A stretch of 64,000 nt of DNA from Drosophila pseudoobscura (taxonomy: Eukaryota; Arthropoda; Insecta; Diptera; Drosophilidae). The translations under genes and the position numbers were made by a program. The notes under the pieces were generated by a model. That model searched no databases and was not told the DNA's origin. It worked only from the letters and a program-made list of their open reading frames with translations. The stretch spans positions 5,580,001-5,644,000 of the forward strand of contig NC_046679.1 of the NCBI RefSeq assembly GCF_009870125.1. Direction: 5' to 3'. Each line of letters begins with the position of its first letter. Positions within the stretch are counted from its first letter, which is position 1. Shown in pieces: positions 21,599-30,799 of this stretch.

Positions 21599-23350
21599 TC
21601 ACACAACGACCTTGATCAGCGACCATACAATGAAAGCAGCAATGCACCCGAGGATGAGCTGTAGGAGGTGGTGCCACATCTTCAGCCTATAAGTGCAGAA
21701 CCGAGTGCCACAGATTCAAAAAGAAATTCCAGTGATTTGCATTGCAATTACCTCTTTATCACTCGTAGGCCGTGTGCTATTGACTCTGAAGTCGGTGGAT
21801 CCTGGCCCAAGTATAGTCTCATGCCCAGCAGGGCCTTTTCGAAATATTCCTTCCAACTTATGCTGGCCATGTCGAAGTCGTAGAGTCTGCGATCTTGCTC
21901 TGACATAAGCTCTCTCATCTTATTGGTGTTGTGCATGTCGAAGTACCAGCTTTTGCTCGAAAATGGTCCCAATATGCCCAGGGTTTTGTGAATCTTCTGG
22001 TAAACTTTAACCAACCGCGGCTTCCGGCCGCTCAGATAGAGCGCCAGATCGAAGATATAGGCGGGCAGGGTGTGATAGAAGAACGCTGCAATGGGAAAGA
22101 GCCACATAGTGGTGATGCAATGGAAAAACGGATACCAGACCATTTTGGTAAGGGGACACTGCATGCGACCATCTAGCGCATAGTCTTTGAATTCTCCATG
22201 CGTCAGGGAGTTGTCCTCGGTGGGTGCCAGTTGATAAATGATCGGATCGTTCTGTCGCTCATCAGTCTGTGCGGTTTTCCATGCGCAGGCAAGAGCTAAG
22301 TTGGCGCAGTAGTCGACCGGTACCAAGCTGGCCTGGGCCTTCACATCGATGGTGGCTATACGCAGGACTCCACGAGCCACGCCGAAAAGTATGGCAATGG
22401 GTCCGTATAGGTTATCAATCCATCCGGAGATGGGCTCCTTGTGGCTGGCAATGACTGCAATTATGAAGAACCATTGGTAAAGGAGCCCATCACACAGCAC
22501 ATTTCCATTTCCCAATAACTTACTAACAGCAGGTCGGAAGATACAAATGGGTAAGTCGCTCCCCTCCCTTAGAATCACGTCCTCTGCCAGGGCCTTGGTG
22601 TATGTGTAGCTGTTCGGGTGGGAGCCGAGCAGAGTAGGCGTCATGTTGTCAATAAGTTCGTCACTCAGGAGCTCACTCACACCCAGGACCTTATCCGAGC
22701 TGCATGTCAAGTGCTCTGGATAGAACTTCTCCTTGACGTGATAGATAATGCAGTTGGAGAAGGCCGTGGAGACGTGAACAAATGCCTCCAGGTTGACCAT
22801 TTGCTTCCCCAACTGTACCATCAGTCGCGTGGCGCGAGTGTTGATGGCCAGTGCCACATGCAACGGCTCGTTGAACCGTACTGTGGCTGCTCCGTGAAGA
22901 ACGATCTGCACCTCTGATGTCAGGAGCCTTCGGTCCGTATCGCTTATGCCCAGGTCCGGCTCCAGACAATCTCCAGCGATGGGGCATACTCGCTGCAGAG
23001 CGTCTGACTTGGACTTCAGTAGGAGTTCAAAAACCTTTTCGGGAAATCCTGAATGAGAACCTGCTTTCATGGTAAGACTTTATGGCGGTTACGCACAGAA
23101 TCCTGCGACCATTCACTGATTCGCTCCTGAATTTCCACGCCACGCTTCGGTCTGATCAATAAATATATTCGCTTCACTTCCGTAGTTCGTAATAGCTTCT
23201 CAACGATAACTGAAATGCATTTAATTTAGATTTAACCTTGAATTAACTGCCAGTCGGAATGGAATGGGGAATACCTTTTCCCAAGAATCCGGTGCCACCT
23301 GTTAGAAAAACGGTTTTGTTTTCAAAATATTTCTGAATGGCACTTTCCAT
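21599..23350 (-). CDS. Fatty acyl-CoA reductase, copy 4
   Basis: Five exons (23350-23275, 23209-23097, 23034-22524, 22454-21752, 21686-21599) give 496 residues. The NADPH motif is TGGTGFLGK, and the catalytic motif is in SYTYTKALAEDV. The FAR_C region carries GRKPRLVKVYQKIHKT, and the tail helix is LILGCIAAFIVWSLIKVVV. Intron 3 (22523-22455, 69 bp) has proper splice sites, but its length is a multiple of three and it has no in-frame stop, so an unspliced form would only insert 23 residues. The 5' half is nearly identical to copy 1 across an exon-intron boundary, suggesting recent conversion. Splicing intron 3 restores alignment with the sisters, so I take the spliced form as the main product. 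Confidence 0.93.
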
Positions 23351-23504
23351 CTCGTGTTCCCCTAATTATCCGCTCAAAATGTGCTTGGCTGGGAGATAGT
23401 AAATGTCATGAAAGAACCCGTGCAGTGCAATATATGCAAACACAAAAATCATGGGCCGCGAGTCGCGAAGAAAAGCTTAAATGTAAGTGCACCTTTGTTT
23501 TGCA

Positions 23505-23520
23505 GCCGTTATATATAGCT
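23505..23520 (-). promoter_or_regulatory. Possible TATA region of reductase copy 4
   Basis: The minus strand reads GCTATATATAACGGCTGC, about 155 bp upstream of the ATG. The surroundings are TA-rich, so this is weak. Confidence 0.3.
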
Positions 23521-23529
23521 TTCTTTATA

Positions 23530-25830
23530 TATCTATGCATGCATATATTATACACGGTCGATGTACGCCGGTGCCAGGGCTGGGGACTATGACGCATTTG
23601 GCTCGCATTCTTGGCTCTTCTTGGTGTTATACGGTGGTGCTATGGATAAGAAAATAAACAGTAACCATTCCATAAAAATAGAAATCGGTCTCTACTTGGG
23701 CGTGTATCCCTGATGCATAGGTATATTTACTCGTACATTACCTTCACGGAGGTACATATTTATATGGCTGATTTGGTACCCAAATGCATTTTAAAGAATG
23801 TCAAAAGTCATCAATAAATTTGTACAATTCACAGAGAAAAACCGCCGAGTGCTAAAATTTATTGCTGGCTGACGAATTGCCTTCAAGTATGTTCGAATTA
23901 ATGCGCGGCGGCGTCTACTGTATTAATGATAGAGTATTTATTAACTAATTTCAGCACTTTTTTCTACATATCTACATATTTATGTCTGTCTGGCGGTCAG
24001 TCTCTGTTTGTCGCGTTTGACGCATAGTTCTCAGAACTATAAGAGCTAGAGCCAAATTTTGCGTTCAGATTACTATAATATGACACCGAGCTCAGTGTAG
24101 TTCCAATTGTTTCTCAGCCCGTACCAATGCCGAAAAGGCCGAATCCATCATATTTTAAAAAACAAGAAACTCGCAAGCATATCTAGCATTATTGGATCGG
24201 ATCATTATTAAATAAGTCCGACCTCTCTGGCGTTGTTTTGAAGAGTGAAAGAGATTTAGCGGACGGTGCGGTATGGAAAGAGGTAGCACATATTCTAAAA
24301 TTCGAATCAAATAGGTCATTAGGTGGAAGAAGAATAAACAAAGTGCAAGAATTTGCAATTCATACATAGTACATTGTATACTGACTGAGTAATGGGTATC
24401 AGAACGTACCGACACGTTTTTCTTAATTTCTTATGGAAATTTACGAAAAAGGGGCATTTTTTAAACATCAAATAAAATGTATAATTTTTCGAGAACTTTT
24501 CGTTATAATGGGATTCTTATGGATGTTGAAACTATATATGTATATATAGCTAAGTATATATATCACGAAATGTTTCTGGGGAATAGGAATTCCATCAGAC
24601 AGATGCTTTCACCGGCCAATAACAGAGTTAGTACCATAGTGCAGACGGGACACTCCCAAAAGCCTAAATCAGATCTACACCTACATATCAAATTGTCTGA
24701 GTTTGAATTTAGAAATTCCGCCAAAGTGATGCCATATCGACGAAAAATGGTTCGTCAAAATCTAATGTAATGGTGCAAAAGGTTGCAAGCGCTATTTTTA
24801 AACGGTTGAGACAAAAAAACAAATGATAAAAAATAAAATGATAACAGTTTCTAATTTTTCCCGTCAATCTGGTCAATGGTTATTTTCAGAGCAACTTCAA
24901 TCCAGAAAACTTTCTAGCCCGATTCCGGTGAACAGTGTTCCGCACTTCTCGGTACTCAAATTTGAATAGATTTTTAACTTTTAACTAATTATACTTTCAT
25001 CCTTTTTTCCCCACCTTTCGCTTCGGTGGGACTGGAACAACTTTTAAAAAGTCCGCCAAATGATGCCTTACCGACGGAAAATAGTAGCCAAGTTCCGGCA
25101 GTTCATAAGCCGAACTTGTCGGAAACGTCGGTATATTTTCAAAATAAAACTGTTTATTGTGGTATATTTTAAGGGTCAGACGGCCACACTGCAGCTCATA
25201 CATGGAACGAAGAAATGAGTCGGCAGAGCAATATTTTGAATGGGCTATAGAAAGAGGGTATGGACAACAGGTAAAAAGTCAATGAAAATTGGTTCCTACG
25301 AACCCCACATGTGTGTTTTCAGGACAATCTTCAAGGTATATTTTACATGGCATGCGTTTCATTTTCTGAACTGTCTTGCCCTTTTTTTTCTACCATGCTC
25401 CGAAAAAATGTCGTTGATATGTATCACACTCGTAGTTGCCGAGTAGTTGCCATGTAATAAATTGAGTAAACGTCAAAAATTTTACAAATTTCATCAATCT
25501 ATTTTTTAAAAGGTATATTTAAGAAGACAGGGTATAGAAATTCCATACGCAGGTTTTTTTAATTTTCGCTCGCAAATCGTACTTACGTGTATCATTTATT
25601 TCAATAGATTGCATTTATATCTTTTTTGCTCATCCACTTTCAAACAATTTCTATTTGGCGCGGATTAAATTGGCAAATGGATGTTCTAGAATCGAGGAAA
25701 TGTTTGTCATCTAGTGCACCAATAAAGGCCAAAACTAGTCAGTCTCTGTTTTAAAGGTATTTCAACGATTTTTTCAAGGTAGTGGTCTACTCACAGAATC
25801 CAACAATGGGTATCGAGATCGCTTACGTTA
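23530..25830. other. Intergenic AT-rich DNA with a decayed repeat scrap
   Basis: No convincing gene. 23983-24110 is a degenerate piece of the GTCY repeat family (tgtctgtctggcggtcagtc...actataagagctagagcc). A short similar pair lies at 24720-24750 and 25050-25080 (gccaaa-tgatgcc-ta-cgacg-aaaat), perhaps relics of another dispersed repeat. Confidence 0.5.
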
Positions 25831-25839
25831 TATTCCATA

Positions 25840-26230
25840 CTCACTTACGTTGCCACTGTTTTTTTGTTGACCTGTTTTGTTTAAACCTTGTTTTCTACAC
25901 TATACAATAAAAGAGAGTACTTAAAAGTAGCCAATCAGTAGAAAATTGATTCGTTAATCGGATAAAATTATGTGGGCTGAACTAAAGGTTTTAGTTAGGC
26001 AACATTATTCAACGGAATAAAGAAATTGAGCAATTGGAACGATTTTTCTCTTACGTTTTATTACGTTTCATTTGTTTGACCTTTTTCGCTAAAATCTTTT
26101 TTTACGCAAAATTCAATAAAAGCAAGACGTTAAAATAAGCCACTTAAGTAGAAAATTGATTCACTAATCGGATAAAATTATGTGGGCATGGCTAAATGTT
26201 TTATATAGCTGGGAATATTCGACGGAAGAT
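25840..26230 (+). repeat. Diverged tandem duplication of about 200 bp
   Basis: 25840-26030 and 26041-26230 are related direct repeats. Both contain 'agtagaaaattgattc', 'taatcggataaaattatgtg' and a cttacgtt...tttgacct...ttcaataaaa-like start. They lie just upstream of the ATPAF1 gene. Confidence 0.7.
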
Positions 26231-26327
26231 CAAAAAAGAGGAATATGTATAGTAGAACTTGATAAATAACGATAACTTGATAACGATAAATCAGCTGTCA
26301 CAAAGTTGTATAATTTTTTGCTCGGAA

Positions 26328-27216
26328 ATGGCATGCGCCCGTAAATTGTTTCGCGTTTTTCAAAATAATCATCCAGCTCTAAAACGGAGCATTGCCATGT
26401 CGCGCTCTCTACGCTCCACCGAGGAAGCCGTGGAGAAGCTGAAGGAAAGCAATCCCTACTATTGGAAGTATGCGGAAAAGATTGCCAAGATTCAGCAGAC
26501 GTCTGCCGAGGAGTTCCTGGATCGTGTTGAGCGCGTCGTGAATCCAATTAAGGATGGCCAAATCCAGGCCAGGTAAGAAACGACCATGGCTGGCAGCAGT
26601 TGCAATAAATAACCCTATTTGCAGGTCTTATTCCGAGCTGTTGAACCCCAAACAGGAGCTGGCCAAGCAAGAAGCGGCTGAGCTGCCACACAAGAAACTG
26701 TCGGACATCATGAAGCTCGAACTGCTGGCCGACAAAAGCGCAGAGGAGTTATCGCAGATCTGGATCGAGTACCACAAGACCAAGGATGTGCTGGCAGCCA
26801 CCCTAACCAAGGCTCAGTACGAAACCTTGATGGGCCGCGCCAAGGAGCATCCAATTTTCCTGCTGCCATTGCCGCGCAGCGAGGGATTCGAGTTTTTCTT
26901 GCTGCAGTTTGCAGCCAACACGGTTCACTTCACTCCACTGCTGGCCTACCAGGTGCATCACGAGAATGCCCCCGAGTGCCTCACAGTGGTTCATTACACT
27001 GAGGTGCAGGACAAGGGCGTGGTGCTGATGCGCGGTGAATACGACACCAAGGTACTGACCGCTCAAGAGGCCCAGTGCCTGGCGAACGAGCTGCAGATGT
27101 TCTACTATAAGACAGACGAGAGCAAGATGAAGCTCCTGGAGACCTTTACCAAGAGTCCCGATGAGTTCAAGCACACGGATCTCATCAAGGAGGTAGAAAA
27201 CATTCAGCTGGCATAG
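26328..27216 (+). CDS. ATP synthase F1 assembly factor 1 (ATP11/ATPAF1)
   Basis: Two exons (26328-26572, 26625-27216) are joined across a 52-bp intron to give 278 residues. The family is a mitochondrial matrix chaperone that binds the F1 beta subunit during assembly of ATP synthase. The N-terminus (MACARKLFRVFQNNHPALKRS) is basic with no acidic residue, as in a matrix-targeting peptide. The ATP11 domain fills most of the rest: KKLSDIMKLELLADKSAEELSQIWIEYH, HPIFLLPLPRSEGFEFFLLQF, and the C-terminal HFTPLLAYQVH...LTVVHYTEV...KGVVLMRGEYD blocks. An in-frame ATG 69 nt upstream is less likely, as the resulting extension would weaken the targeting sequence. An AATAAA lies at 27237-27242. The gene stands next to the head of the transporter gene, about 100 bp away. 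Confidence 0.93.
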
Positions 27217-27236
27217 ACACTGACAAATTCGTCAAA

Positions 27237-27242
27237 ATAAAA
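27237..27242 (+). terminator. Poly(A) signal of the ATPAF1 gene
   Basis: AATAAA lies 21 bp after the stop codon. Confidence 0.7.
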
Positions 27243-27320
27243 ATACGATAAATTAACGGTAGCTGCACGTCTATCCCTCTGTAAATTTACGGCGTATTTC
27301 GGCTTGGACTAGGAAGCAGT

Positions 27321-29102
27321 ATGCACCAGCATCTGTCCGAGTTTGACGTCGTTATGGAGCAGATTGGTAAATGTCAATTCATTTGCATCTCGGAACAACT
27401 AAGAGCCCCCGGCACACAGGCTTCGGCAGAGTTCATCTGTTTGCCACTGTGACGCTGGGACTGCTCCAGATGATGGCCATTCTGGAGACAATGGGCTTGG
27501 GAATTATTGGACCGGCGGCGGTCTGCGATCTGCGGATGAGTCTCATGCAACTTACTTCGATTTTGGCGGCCGGTTTTATGGGTATAATTTGCTCCTCGTA
27601 CTTCTGGGGCTACATTACCGATAAAATGGGTCGCCGTTGGATCCTCTTGCGCACCATTTCGGTGAGCAATATTTGTTCGGTCATTTCCATGTTCATGGTT
27701 AGCTTCTCTGGCTTCTATGTAATGCGCTTCATGACGGGAATATTGTAAGTGGTTTTTGTTCTGCAGCATGCACCTTTCATCTAATATTTTCAACGCAATC
27801 AGCGTGGCCGGGCCTAGCTTTGTGGCAGTCACCTATCTTAGCGAGTTCTGCAACAAGCAGATCATGTCGCGCGCCGTAACCCACTTGTACATGTTCACGG
27901 GTTTCGCCATGTTGTACAGCCCTGCGTGGGGGACATTATTTCAGGCACAGACCTATATGGACTTCGAGTTGGTGATATCGGGGAGGCTAACTGTTCGGCC
28001 CTGGCGTATACTTGGCTGCATGTTCACATTGCCCGGATTGATTGCGTTCTTCCTGTTGCTTCGCATGCCAGAGAGTCCCAAGTTTCTGTTCATGATTGGT
28101 GAGACCCAGAAGGGCATGGATGTGATGGACTGGGTGTGCAGAAAGAACACCGGCCGGTCCCTCAACCCCGAGCAAGTGGCGAATATGCTCAAGTTTCAGA
28201 AAAGAGTGGAGGTAAAGCGCCAGCAGAATGCCAACAATATCCTATTAACGATGCTCAATGATGCCATGCCACTGTTCCGGAAGCCCTACGTCTGGTATTT
28301 CGTGAGCGGCTGTGCGGTTATGTTTGTGATGGGCTTGCTGTGAGTGGAGTGTAGTCAATGCCGAGACTGAGACTCCAGATATACATCCTTTCTGTTACAG
28401 GGCTAACGGATTGGGGATCTGGTATACTTCAATGCGGAATCGAGCAAATATGCGCATAGGACCCAAGGAACATATGACATTTTGTAGCCTTCTATTCGAC
28501 AATATCCCTAGCCTAATGAAGGAATCCGAAGAGGACTTAAATATCGTTAGAACTATGCTCTCCATTATGCTACTGTCTCATCGTTCATCGAATCCCATCC
28601 TTAGGTCTGCAACGATGACCTGCATAGCTTCAACGATTCTCTCATTCTGGGTGCTACCTACATTATTCTATACAACGTATGCTGGCTGTTGCTCTTCTAT
28701 GTGCCCCGAAAGGCCCTGTTGGTCACCTCTCTCGTCATTGCCTCCACCTGCGGATTTACCATAATATTCGTATCCAACCATTTCATTCAGCTCTTTTCCT
28801 TAATATTCCTAGTTTCATTCCCGGGCTTGATAATTTCACTGATGGGCGGTGCCCTACTGGAGTTTGTGCCCACCTACATACGCGCCAAGGCTCTGTGCAT
28901 CAGTCTTATGTGGTGCCGTTGGGGCGCTGCCGTGGGAGCGACCATTGTCGGATCGTCTATTGAGAAGCACTGCGAGATAACTCTATTGGCAATGGCAATT
29001 CTGCCTCTGTGTAAGAGCCAGATTCGAATCCTGCGTCCACGAACTAATTATGTTTTACTCTTTGCAGTTGCCGCAAGCCTTGAATCATTTTTACCATTGT
29101 AA
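27321..29102 (+). CDS. SV2-like major facilitator transporter
   Basis: Six exons (27321-27366, 27420-27744, 27803-28339, 28401-28545, 28605-29010, 29068-29102) give 497 residues. The protein has MFS hallmarks: a motif A loop GYITDKMGRRW after the second membrane segment, a PESPKF motif after segment six, and EFVPTYIRAKALCISLMWCRWG in the C-terminal half. About twelve hydrophobic segments are seen. The N-terminal FDVVMEQIGFGRVHLF matches insect SV2-like family members (FEEALEQTGFGKF type), which is why the tiny first exon was chosen. The donor of intron 4 (ATC|GTTAGA) is weak, but the join restores the frame (LNIVCNDDLHSFND). The substrate is unknown; the family includes synaptic vesicle glycoprotein 2 and organic ion transporters. 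It converges on npf. Confidence 0.9.
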
Positions 29103-29428
29103 GCGATGTGCAACATCTTACGACAAGATGTATCAAAATAGAAAATAGATTATACACTTATGAAAGGCCCGAAAAGTAGGCAACGGAATGTGAACGGCTT
29201 TATTCCGATAAATTCGAGCACAATTGTTTCCCCTTCCTTCTTGATTGTTGGGCCTTGACCATTTCTTCATGGTGTTAATACTTGAATTTATTGAAAAACT
29301 TTGTAGATCCATAGGGATTACAGATTGTGAAAACCAAATGAAAACCAAATCGATTCATCATTGCAGTTTATATTTCTTTTGTTTGGAGTAAGTAGGCGAA
29401 TATTTTGGTTAGTTAATATATGTCATTT

Positions 29429-29434
29429 ATTTAA
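29429..29434 (-). terminator. Probable poly(A) signal of npf
   Basis: TTTATT on the plus strand is AATAAA on the minus strand, about 170 bp after the npf stop codon. Confidence 0.4.
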
Positions 29435-29600
29435 CTAACATCAAGATTAGATGGAAGATATATCTAACCGTAAGTATTAAATATGCAGCTGCAACTAGAT
29501 CTAATTTCTCAACACGTTAAACTATTGCCCCGATAATAACTAATTGAATAACAACAAATAAATGAGTTTTAATCGTCGTCATGGTCCACGGCATTTTGGT

Positions 29601-29978
29601 TTAGAATACCTCCTCCTCATCCAGGGCGCGGATCTGTGAGAGTGAGATTAAACAGATTTCTATATTGATACATAATCGTGTGTGTTCCCTTCCTATTCTT
29701 ACCAACTCCCCGCCGCTGTTGACGCTTTTGGCCATATTGTTCTCCAGCTCCCGATTCCGCAGCATTTCCATCAGTGGACCCCCCCGCTTGCCGAACCGAA
29801 CTCGTGCCCTGTCGCCATAATAGGTGTCCAGATCCTGCAAGAACTTGTACGCATCCGCCATGGTATTGACGTCATTCTTCCGTGGTGGTCTCGAATTGGA
29901 TGCTTCCACATTGCAGCCGGCGGCGATCAGTGTAAGTGCCACGCAGACAATCAGAATGCAACGCATTGTATTGGACAT
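29601..29978 (-). CDS. npf: Neuropeptide F precursor
   Basis: Two coding exons (29978-29703, 29633-29601) are separated by a 69-bp intron and encode 102 residues. A signal peptide (MSNTMRCILIVCVALTLIAAGCNVEA) is followed by the mature peptide, beginning SNSRPPRKNDVNTMADAYKF and ending YYGDRARVRF. Gly-Lys-Arg follows, so the peptide is cut at the dibasic site and amidated at Phe (36 residues). A less conserved C-terminal flanking peptide ends in DEEEVF. This is the insect homologue of vertebrate neuropeptide Y; in flies it acts through the receptor NPFR in feeding, reward and stress behaviour. The mature peptide agrees with the D. melanogaster one as I recall it, while signal and C-flank differ. 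Two further non-coding elements upstream (a TATA box and a UTR intron) fit one transcript. Confidence 0.97.
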   Translation of the reverse strand: MSNTMRCILIVCVALTLIAAGCNVEASNSRPPRKNDVNTMADAYKFLQDLDTYYGDRARVRFGKRGGPLMEMLRNRELENNMAKSVNSGGELVRIGREHTRLCINIEICLISLSQIRALDEEEVF

Positions 29979-29989
29979 GATGCAAATTG

Positions 29990-30616
29990 CTGGGGAACAT
30001 CGAAAGACGGAAAAGAAAGGGTTGGGTTAGTATGAGGTAAGGGTATTGCTAATCTATTGAAAACCAAGGATAAATTACATTATTAAGTGTGAGCTAATTG
30101 ACATCTCTGGCCATATATTGCGGCTTGTTACTCAGCCATTTGGGTTGGGTCTTCGTAGGGCCAGATTTAATAACTGGCATTCTCGTATGATAATTTATGG
30201 CTAGAGTCATGGGGTGAGCGGGCTAAATGGGCGAACGGGCTGTCCTCTGCTTTTGCTGACGACCGTTTCCAATGATTTGGTTGTGGCGGTACTCTGACGC
30301 AAGTTGCTACTCGTACTTTTCCCATCCAGAGCCTCGTTATATATAACTAATAATTACAACCATTATATAGCAGTTAGCTTCTACTTAAGGTCACTCTGAC
30401 CTATGTGAAACGATGCAATTACGAATCAGAACTCTAATGCCTGAGAAAAGTCATACATAACTTTTTGATACAGCTTTCTCGACTTATTCCGAGAGCAAAG
30501 ATTAGTTTTTTGTCTTAAAATAGACACTTTTAATCGTCCAAATGAACTCTCGAGAACTTAAGCTTAAGTTTTGAGTACACAAGGCTTTTGTAACTACATG
30601 TGATAACCATCCTTAC
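29990..30616 (-). other. npf: 5' UTR intron of npf
   Basis: The minus strand has a perfect donor CAG|GTAAGG at 30616 and an acceptor TTCCCCAG ending at 29990, 11 nt before the ATG. A non-coding first exon would cover about 30755-30617. Confidence 0.6.
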
Positions 30617-30780
30617 CTGTTCAAGATTACCACTGCTACAGTTGAGTATTTTACAAATGGATGTGATCTGGAATCACAGCACACACAGGGAGAGCACAAT
30701 GCAATTGGTCACCGTCACCGAAGTGTGTAAACAGCGGACGCAGTCGTGAATAAATGTTGGCCAAAAGACATTGGCAACAG

Positions 30781-30790
30781 GTATTTATAG
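30781..30790 (-). promoter_or_regulatory. npf: TATA box of npf
   Basis: The minus strand reads CCCCTATAAATACCTG. About 30 bp downstream the predicted non-coding first exon begins, and it ends at the consensus donor at 30617. Confidence 0.65.
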
Positions 30791-30799
30791 GGGCCGAAG

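Noticed and set aside
22455..22523. Treating 21748-23070 as one uninterrupted 440-codon exon of reductase copy 4
   Set aside because: The three sister genes have an intron at exactly this place with the same phase, and consensus splice sites are present here, so the readthrough is taken as an open intron.
28546..28604. Frameshift or pseudogene status of the transporter gene
   Set aside because: The frame appears to break at 28545-28605, but a 59-bp GT/AG intron with a weak donor restores it, and the rest of the protein is intact.
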